From: Clostridiales bacterium
GTDB lineage: Bacteria > Bacillota > Clostridia > Lachnospirales > WQUN01
Direction of reading: 5' to 3'
DNA: 9,636 nt
Assembly (NCBI GenBank): GCA_031254075.1
Contig: JAIRVD010000235.1
Span: forward strand, 1 to 9,636
Positions 4,798-9,636 of the stretch are shown piece after piece. The position numbers were made by a program, and so were the translations under genes. The stretch's first letter is position 1; every line of letters starts with the position of its first letter. The notes below the pieces were generated by a model. The model saw nothing but the letters and a program-made list of their open reading frames with translations, was not told where the DNA came from and ran no database searches.

Positions 4798-7344
4798 GAC
4801 AATGATAGAAGCCTGTTAATGCTGGATACCGTCGAAACAGCCATCGTTTTTTTTACGGACCAACTCGAATGTATAGACTGCAATTATTCGGCATTGGAAA
4901 TGTTTATGTTCGAAGAGAAGGATGAATATATAAACGGCTTTTATCGGTCTATGCCGCCATTTCAGGCAAACGGAATGCCGAGCGTTCAATTTTTCAGAAT
5001 TTTGCTGCTTTCGGCTTTTAAAAACGGCAGAGCCAACAGCGAAATTATGTGTCAGCGAACGGACGGCATTTTAATTCCCGCCGATGTTATTCTTACATGC
5101 TCTAAGCATGAAGGCGAGCTTGTTGTAATCGCCGGTTTTCATAATTTGACTGACATAAAGCACGCAATGAAAAAAGCCGTAAGCGCGTCGGAAATCGCGC
5201 AACTGTACTTATCCGCCGCGCCGCTCGCGATGGAACTTTTTAACGACCAATACCGAATCATCGATTGCAACCAACAGGCGATTGATTTGCTTGGGTTTTC
5301 AGATAAAAAATCATTTATGCGCCGCAATGCCCCGAATGCGGCGAATTATTTATATCACGATATTTATACGCTGAAAAAAGATGAAGACAATTTTTACAAG
5401 GCACTCAGTGACGGCTCAACACGATATGAATGGGTTTTCCAAGGCAAGGACGGCACAAAAATTCCGTGCGAGATTACGAGAATCAGGATTACCAGCCCCG
5501 ACAGAATTTTTGTCGTTTCATATATTCACGATTTAAGTACGATTAAGGAAATGGCCGCAGAACTTAAAAAAGCCGAAGTAATAGAACGTGAAAGCCGCGC
5601 GAAAAATCAATTCCTTGCGCAAATGAGCCATGTTCTTCGCACGCCGCTTAATGTTATTACGGGGCTTACGGGTATTCAATTGCAAAAAGCAAATCCTCCC
5701 GAAACAGAGGAAACTTTTTTGCAAATTCAGCATCAGTCCGAAAGGCTTTTGATAATAATTAACGATATTTTGGATTTATCGAACGCCGACTCCGGCGAAA
5801 TGGTTGTCGCAAGCATGGAAATTGATATTGCGAGTTTGATAATTGATATCGCGCAGCATGTTTTAATTGAAAAGGATTTAGAAAAAACAACGTTTAATTT
5901 GATGGTAGACGAAAATCTGCCATGCGTTTTAATCGGTGACGACGCAAGATTAAAACAAATAATTCATATTATGTTAAATAACGCGTTTAAGTTTACGCCG
6001 GAAGGTTCGGTTACACTTTGGTTTAAATCTGAAAAAAGAGAACAAGACCATTATTTAATCATTGATGTCAGTGATACGGGCGTCGGAATGTCAAAAAATC
6101 AGGTGGATAATTTATTCGACTCTGAACGCTCACGCTACAACGAAGAAGGAACCATTCAGGGCGTAGGCTTGGGCTTGGTGGTTCTGCAAAGAGTTGTGCA
6201 AATTATGAGCGGCACAATTGTGGTCGAAAGCGAAAAAAACAAAGGCTCGACATTTACGGTTCGTCTTCCGATAAGGGCGGGCAGTGAAACAGTTCTCGGA
6301 CCGGAAACCGTCGAAAAATTACAGGATGTTGAAACTGCGTGGGCTTCGCTGAAAAAACGCTCGGCAATCGAATACGAACCGATGCCATACGGAAAAGTTC
6401 TTGTCGTTGACGATGTTGAAACGAATTTATATGTAGCATGGGGCTTGATGAAGCCTTACGGGCTTTCGATTGATACCGCAGTCGGCGGTTTTGATGCATT
6501 GCAAAAAATTAAGGAAGGCGAAAAATACGATATTATTTTCATGGACCACATGATGCCCGACATGGACGGCATTCAAACCGCAAAAGCGATAATGGCGACG
6601 GGTTGCGATTTTCCGATTGTCGCGCTCACCGCCAATGTAATTATGGGTCAGGCTGCCTTGTTTGAAGAAAACGGATTTTCAGGTTTCCTTTCGAAGCCGA
6701 TTGATATGAAGCAGCTTGATATGTATTTGATGCGTTTTGTTCGCGATAAATATCCCGAGGAAGCAAAGGCGGCACGCGAAGCCGCGCCGCTTAATGTCGC
6801 TCCCGTTGACCTCGGCGTTTCCGATGACCTTGCAAAGCATTTTATTCGCGATGCGAAAAACGCCGCAGGTGTTTTGGAAGAATTAATGAAGAAAACCGAA
6901 TTTACTCCGGACGAATTAAAAAGCTATACTATCACAACCCACGGAATGAAATCCGCTCTCGCAAATGTCGATGTAACCGAACTCTCCGGCGTCGCAAAAA
7001 ATCTCGAAGACGCCGGTCGCCACAACGACACCGAAAAAATTTTCGCGCAAACGCCTTTGTTTATTATTCGTCTGAAGGAAACTATTGCGCTGTTTGAATC
7101 AACGCTGAAAGACGACTCTGAGAATCTCGGCGAAGATGACCCTGTTTTCGTTAAGGAACAATTGTTGCTTCTCATCGAAGCTTGCGACAACTACAGCAAA
7201 CCCACCGCAAAAAAAGTTCTTGCCGCTATGAAGGAAGGGCAATGCTCCAAAGAAACCCACGCCCTAATCGACGAAATCAGCGCACTGCTTCTTCACGGCG
7301 AATTCGAAAAAACCGCCGAAATGGCACAAAAATATATGAATTGA
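4795..7344 (+). CDS. Soluble hybrid sensor histidine kinase: PAS-PAS-HisKA-HATPase-REC-HPt
   Basis: This 849-residue protein carries a full phosphorelay with no membrane segment or signal peptide, so it should sense something in the cytoplasm. In order: PAS 1 (~5-120) and PAS 2 (~138-255), both with an IDCN core; a short coiled linker; HisKA with FLAQMSHVLRTPLN, phospho-acceptor His279; HATPase with N-box Asn396 (NNAFKFT), DTGVGM (427-432) and GVGLGL (456-461); REC with Asp539/Asp540, phospho-acceptor Asp584 (MDHMMPDMDG), Thr612 and Lys634; HPt with His716 (TTHGMKSA); then a helical tail of ~80 residues to the end. The likely relay is His279 to Asp584 to His716 and on to an unseen regulator. 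Val280 replaces the usual Glu/Asp after the active His, which may weaken autokinase or phosphatase activity. It is translationally linked to the CBM-like gene upstream and followed 16 bases later by a small broken gene. The ligand of the PAS domains cannot be told. Confidence 0.93.
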   Translation: MDNDRSLLMLDTVETAIVFFTDQLECIDCNYSALEMFMFEEKDEYINGFYRSMPPFQANGMPSVQFFRILLLSAFKNGRANSEIMCQRTDGILIPADVILTCSKHEGELVVIAGFHNLTDIKHAMKKAVSASEIAQLYLSAAPLAMELFNDQYRIIDCNQQAIDLLGFSDKKSFMRRNAPNAANYLYHDIYTLKKDEDNFYKALSDGSTRYEWVFQGKDGTKIPCEITRIRITSPDRIFVVSYIHDLSTIKEMAAELKKAEVIERESRAKNQFLAQMSHVLRTPLNVITGLTGIQLQKANPPETEETFLQIQHQSERLLIIINDILDLSNADSGEMVVASMEIDIASLIIDIAQHVLIEKDLEKTTFNLMVDENLPCVLIGDDARLKQIIHIMLNNAFKFTPEGSVTLWFKSEKREQDHYLIIDVSDTGVGMSKNQVDNLFDSERSRYNEEGTIQGVGLGLVVLQRVVQIMSGTIVVESEKNKGSTFTVRLPIRAGSETVLGPETVEKLQDVETAWASLKKRSAIEYEPMPYGKVLVVDDVETNLYVAWGLMKPYGLSIDTAVGGFDALQKIKEGEKYDIIFMDHMMPDMDGIQTAKAIMATGCDFPIVALTANVIMGQAALFEENGFSGFLSKPIDMKQLDMYLMRFVRDKYPEEAKAAREAAPLNVAPVDLGVSDDLAKHFIRDAKNAAGVLEELMKKTEFTPDELKSYTITTHGMKSALANVDVTELSGVAKNLEDAGRHNDTEKIFAQTPLFIIRLKETIALFESTLKDDSENLGEDDPVFVKEQLLLLIEACDNYSKPTAKKVLAAMKEGQCSKETHALIDEISALLLHGEFEKTAEMAQKYMN

Positions 7345-7360
7345 GAACGGAGAACGTCAT

Positions 7361-7541
7361 ATGTCTAAGGAAGTAATAACGTTCGATTTCGCGTTGCCCG
7401 ATGGGCTGTGTTTTTGACCTTAACGGAAAGACTTTTAAAAATTGCAGGTACAGCAGTTTTATGTTTGATGTAAAGGATGAAAATTATTCCTCAATCCGAA
7501 ATTTCATCGAACGTGAGATGAATGAACGAACTGCTGCTTGA
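7361..7541 (+). pseudogene. Small unknown gene (59 residues) with a +1 frame break at TTTTTGAC
   Basis: GGAG (7349-7352) precedes ATG 7361 by eight bases. Frame one gives MSKEVITFDFALPDGLCF and then stops at TGA 7415-7417. Removing one T from the T5 run 7411-7415 joins it smoothly (LCF-DLNGKTFKNCRYSS) to an open frame running to TGA 7539-7541 and ending IEREMNERTAA. The 181 bases equal 60 codons plus one. Both parts read like one soluble protein: the first half has strand-like hydrophobic alternation and the last 20 residues look helical and charged. I do not recognise the family. The break may be a sequencing or assembly slip, a true mutation, or a +1 recoding site, since TTT-TGA-C resembles the prfB frameshift context. 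Being just behind the kinase with no terminator between, it is probably in the same transcript. Confidence 0.6.
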
Positions 7542-7574
7542 ATTTATCTCGCGAGCCAAATAGTATTTCTTGAT

Positions 7575-7594
7575 TATAATTGAACTGTACAATT
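7575..7594 (+). promoter_or_regulatory. TATAAT -10-like element overlapping a 17-base dyad
   Basis: TATAAT (7575-7580) overlaps the imperfect dyad 7578-7594 (AATTGAAC, centre T, GTACAATT; one mismatched pair). No good -35 lies 17 bases upstream. A second option is TTGACT (7593-7598), 17 bases, TACATT (7616-7621), which would leave a leader of about 12 bases. The dyad could be a repressor operator for the serine hydrolase gene. In the same leader CTCGCGAG (7548-7555) is a short perfect palindrome. Confidence 0.35.
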
Positions 7595-7640
7595 GACTAA
7601 CCGTCGTGTAAAGCATACATTTCGGTTGGAGGCGATTAAG

Positions 7641-8660
7641 ATGAACAAATTTGAAAATTTTTGGAATGAATGGAATGAAAGCAAAAATTTTTCCGGTGTG
7701 GTTTCCGTGAGCGGGGAGCATGGCGGAATTTTTCAAAAATCCTGCGGGTATCGCAATAGGGGCGAACAGCTCTTAAATAATGAAAGCACTGCATTTTCGA
7801 TTGCGTCGGGTACGAAGTTTTTTACCGGATTGGCAGTTTGCAAACTTATTGATGAAAAGAAACTGAAACTTGAAGATAAGTTATGTGATTTGGTGAAATT
7901 CGATGTGGGGCAAATTGACAAGCGGGTAACGGTTTTTCATCTTCTTACGCATACATCGGGTGTCGGGGATTATATTGACGAGGAATCGGACGACAGCCTT
8001 GAACAACTTTCAGCTCTGTACAGCAAGTATCCCGTTTATCTGTGGGAGCGGCTTGAATATTATTTGCCGATGATTACCGTTTTGCCTCCTAAGTTTGAGC
8101 CGGGCAAACGGTACGGTTATTCGAACTCGGGTTTTATACTGCTGGGTTTGGTGATTGAAGCCGTCAGCGGAATTTCGTATCAACAGTTTGTTCGCGAAAC
8201 GATAATCGTGCCGGCAAAACTTGAACGTACCGGGTTTTATCGTGCGGATTCATTGCCCGCAAACACTGCGCATGGCTATATGTATAATGAAGAAACGGGT
8301 GAGTGGCGCACAAATATTTTCAGTCTGCCGGTTTTAGGAGGTTCCGACGGCGGAATTTATATTTGCGCAAATGATTTTGATAAGTTATGGCGAGCTTTGT
8401 TTTCCAATATAATTCTATCCGAAAGCATGACACAAGAATTTTTAAAACCGCATTCCTGCACGTACGATGCCGAAACCTACGGACTTGGCGTTTATCGTTG
8501 CGAATTGAACGGCAAATTATTTTACTACGCAGTCGGCGGAGATTTCGGTGTGGATTTTTTTACGGCGTATCTTCCCGAACAAAAAATCACAATTTCCGCA
8601 CTCGGAAATACCGAAATCAACACATACCCGCTTATGGAAAAGATTATTTCATTGTTTTAA
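7641..8660 (+). CDS. Serine hydrolase of the beta-lactamase/class C penicillin-binding-protein fold
   Basis: The 339-residue protein belongs to the beta-lactamase-related serine hydrolase family (Pfam Beta-lactamase, PF00144). It shows SxxK as Ser56-Gly-Thr-Lys59 (IASGTKFF), the family motif HLLTHTSGVGDY, and YxN as Tyr160-Ser-Asn162 (GYSNSGF). Near the end AVGGDFGVDFF stands where KTG or HxG is found in other members. Ser56 would form the acyl-enzyme, with Lys59 and Tyr160 as general bases. There is no signal peptide: the N-terminus MNKFENFWNEWNESKNFSG enters the fold directly, so a cytoplasmic esterase or peptidase is more likely than secreted antibiotic resistance. The start ATG 7641 is set by GGAGG (7628-7632) eight bases upstream; the frame is open to TTG 7593, but that has no RBS. 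It stands alone, convergent with the phosphotransferase gene. Substrate unknown. Confidence 0.88.
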   Translation: MNKFENFWNEWNESKNFSGVVSVSGEHGGIFQKSCGYRNRGEQLLNNESTAFSIASGTKFFTGLAVCKLIDEKKLKLEDKLCDLVKFDVGQIDKRVTVFHLLTHTSGVGDYIDEESDDSLEQLSALYSKYPVYLWERLEYYLPMITVLPPKFEPGKRYGYSNSGFILLGLVIEAVSGISYQQFVRETIIVPAKLERTGFYRADSLPANTAHGYMYNEETGEWRTNIFSLPVLGGSDGGIYICANDFDKLWRALFSNIILSESMTQEFLKPHSCTYDAETYGLGVYRCELNGKLFYYAVGGDFGVDFFTAYLPEQKITISALGNTEINTYPLMEKIISLF

Positions 8661-8693
8661 GGGACTGCTTCGAAAGCAATTAAGAACCCGAAC

Positions 8694-8719
8694 CGCCCAT
8701 AATATTTTTATTACGGGCG
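8694..8719 (+). terminator. Hairpin downstream of the serine hydrolase
   Basis: Arms CGCCCATAATA (8694-8704) and TATTACGGGCG (8709-8719) pair around a TTTT loop with one A-C mismatch, followed by the T-rich TATTTATTT. It is 33 bases beyond the hydrolase stop. In minus-strand RNA the mismatch becomes a G-U pair, but no U tract follows on that side. Confidence 0.55.
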
Positions 8720-8742
8720 TATTTATTTGGACGTAAAACAAG

Positions 8743-8775
8743 AAAAGCCCGATATATCAAATATACCGAGCCTTT
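8743..8775 (-). terminator. Minus-strand terminator of the phosphotransferase gene
   Basis: Read on the minus strand, 8775-8761 and 8757-8743 form a 15-pair stem (12 Watson-Crick and three G-U) around a three-base loop, entering UUUU and a U-rich stretch. It begins 28 bases after the phosphotransferase stop. On the plus strand the three G-U pairs become A-C mismatches, which shows the intended strand. Confidence 0.8.
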
Positions 8776-8803
8776 AAAATTTTTGTGTTTATATATACTT
8801 TCT

Positions 8804-9636
8804 TTATTCAATCACAAACGTTTCAAAAGCCTTTATTGCCGCATCTCTCATATTGAAAGCGTATATTCTTTGGTTAATCAAACGAATTGGGAAAAATAAA
8901 TTTTCCGCAATTGATAATTTATAATCACTCATAAATTCCTCGTATGAATAACTTTTTGATTTTTCGGATATGCGGCTGTAATAACAATCAAGAAGCGGCT
9001 TTGCCTTGGTTTTATCGGGTTCAATATGCAAGGCAATCAGCATTGCCAAATCTTCTGTTCCCAAACCCATTCTGACCGCTTGCAGACCTGAAAACATAAT
9101 GCTTTTACTTATGTCTTTCGGGAATAATAATTGTCCCGGGTGCAAGTCGCCGTGAATGACGGTTATGTTTTTTCCCGTGCGGAAACGGCTGTTAATAAAT
9201 TTGGGATATTCGGCTTTCAAATAGTCTAATGCGGTTTCATAATACCCCATTTGTTTTTCGGTGATATTATTTTCGCCTACTTGTGGAAATTCGTCCCATC
9301 TTTTTGGGACTTTACCCGCCAATTCATCAGTTTTATATTTTTTGAACGGCTTCTCCATCGCGTTTTTTATCCACGCAAACATGTTTTCTGTTTCTTCAAA
9401 ATGCCACGGTAAACCGATTCTGCCAAATGCACTTTCGTTTTCCCAACAAGCACCGTGAAAACTCGCAACCCCGCGCATAATTCCGTTGTAATCGTTTCTT
9501 ATTTGTTTGCCGTTCTCATTGTCTTCATTGAAGTCATAGCCGTTAAAATGTGTTTCGTCCGTTGATTCGAGAAGCAACGCCTTTTTGCTGTGGTCGATAT
9601 AGTAAGCAAAAGGCAGTTCGGAAATATAATCATTCT
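8804..9636 (-). CDS. Phosphotransferase of the aminoglycoside/choline kinase fold, N-terminus beyond the window
   Basis: The frame is open to the window edge; a TTG at 9577 is not a credible start because coding continues upstream (ending ...IDHSKKALLLES). Residues seen (about 277) include a helical middle with Trp/Phe-rich stretches, the Brenner motif VIHGDLHPGQLLF (catalytic HGD, codons near 9146-9154), the segment SIMFSGLQAVRMGLGTEDLAML and a C-terminal helical part with FFPIRLINQRIYAF. The fold transfers the ATP gamma-phosphate to a small-molecule hydroxyl. Two expected Mg ligands differ: Gln (9131-9133) for Asn after HPG, and Gly (9086-9088) for Asp in the usual IDFQAVR. The catalytic Asp of HGD is kept. 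It may be inactive, altered, or a decaying gene. Codon use looks more AT-rich than the left-hand operon. A strong terminator follows; no operon partner is seen. Confidence 0.8.
   Translation of the reverse strand, partial: NDYISELPFAYYIDHSKKALLLESTDETHFNGYDFNEDNENGKQIRNDYNGIMRGVASFHGACWENESAFGRIGLPWHFEETENMFAWIKNAMEKPFKKYKTDELAGKVPKRWDEFPQVGENNITEKQMGYYETALDYLKAEYPKFINSRFRTGKNITVIHGDLHPGQLLFPKDISKSIMFSGLQAVRMGLGTEDLAMLIALHIEPDKTKAKPLLDCYYSRISEKSKSYSYEEFMSDYKLSIAENLFFPIRLINQRIYAFNMRDAAIKAFETFVIE

Noticed and set aside
7401..7541. Independent 46-residue gene starting at ATG 7401
   Set aside because: No RBS stands before ATG 7401, and the fit of the upstream frame after removal of one T explains it better as the second half of one gene.
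7593..7640. Upstream extension of the serine hydrolase from TTG 7593
   Set aside because: There is no ribosome site there, the added residues do not resemble the family, and GGAGG followed by ATG 7641 is clearly better.
7641..8660. Serine hydrolase as an antibiotic-resistance beta-lactamase
   Set aside because: It has no signal peptide, no KTG motif and no AmpR-type neighbour. The family is mostly esterases and peptidases, so resistance is not supported.
8387..8736. Two plus-strand frames over the end of the serine hydrolase
   Set aside because: They are Arg/Phe-rich out-of-frame readings of the hydrolase gene and the terminator region.
8804..9636. Phosphotransferase as an aminoglycoside-resistance gene
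   Set aside because: The fold is shared by many small-molecule kinases and two metal ligands are missing, so a resistance call is not justified.
1..9636. Mobile elements, CRISPR array, tRNA or rRNA genes
   Set aside because: I saw no transposase or integrase motifs, no regularly spaced repeats, no target-site duplications and no tRNA- or rRNA-like sequence.

Overview
The window looks like a chromosomal segment from an anaerobic, endospore-forming Clostridia-type Firmicute. By eye it is roughly mid-40s % G+C. Three things point this way: a Re-type citrate synthase homologue next to an isocitrate dehydrogenase (the anaerobes' route to 2-oxoglutarate), two small spore-coat-type proteins, and strong AGGAG-type ribosome binding sites. 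No transposase, integrase, CRISPR array, rRNA or tRNA was seen.

Region 1 (1-3201, + strand) is a compact biosynthetic operon that enters from the left edge. A Re-citrate synthase-like enzyme overlaps an isocitrate dehydrogenase-like enzyme by ATGA. A TTG-started serine acetyltransferase (cysE) follows closely. Together they would supply 2-oxoglutarate/glutamate carbon and O-acetylserine for cysteine. A 40-base perfect palindrome ends the operon and probably works in both directions.

Region 2 (3212-3706, - strand) holds two short genes for CotF-like spore-coat proteins, reading toward the same palindrome. A divergent control region of about 100 bases (3707-3805) separates them from region 3. 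Candidate promoters for the two directions overlap in it.

Region 3 (3806-7541, + strand) is a signalling unit. It has a two-domain beta-sandwich, carbohydrate-binding-module-like protein with no export signal, then a soluble PAS-PAS-HisKA-HATPase-REC-HPt hybrid kinase. A 59-residue unknown gene follows, interrupted by one extra T in a T5 run, or else read through a +1 shift at a TTT-TGA-C site. The kinase H-box has Val where an acidic residue normally follows the phospho-accepting His. No DNA-binding response regulator is present in the window.

Region 4 (7542-9636) holds a beta-lactamase-fold serine hydrolase (+) with a TATAAT/dyad element in front of it. A convergent aminoglycoside-phosphotransferase-fold gene (-) runs off the right edge. 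Two hairpins lie between them; the second carries G-U pairs only when read on the minus strand. The phosphotransferase homologue appears to have lost both metal-binding residues (Asn to Gln, Asp to Gly), so it may be inactive or divergent.

The best leads are the CBM-like/hybrid-kinase/small-gene unit, with its possible recoding site, and the metal-site-deficient phosphotransferase. All function calls come from reading motifs; no database search was run.
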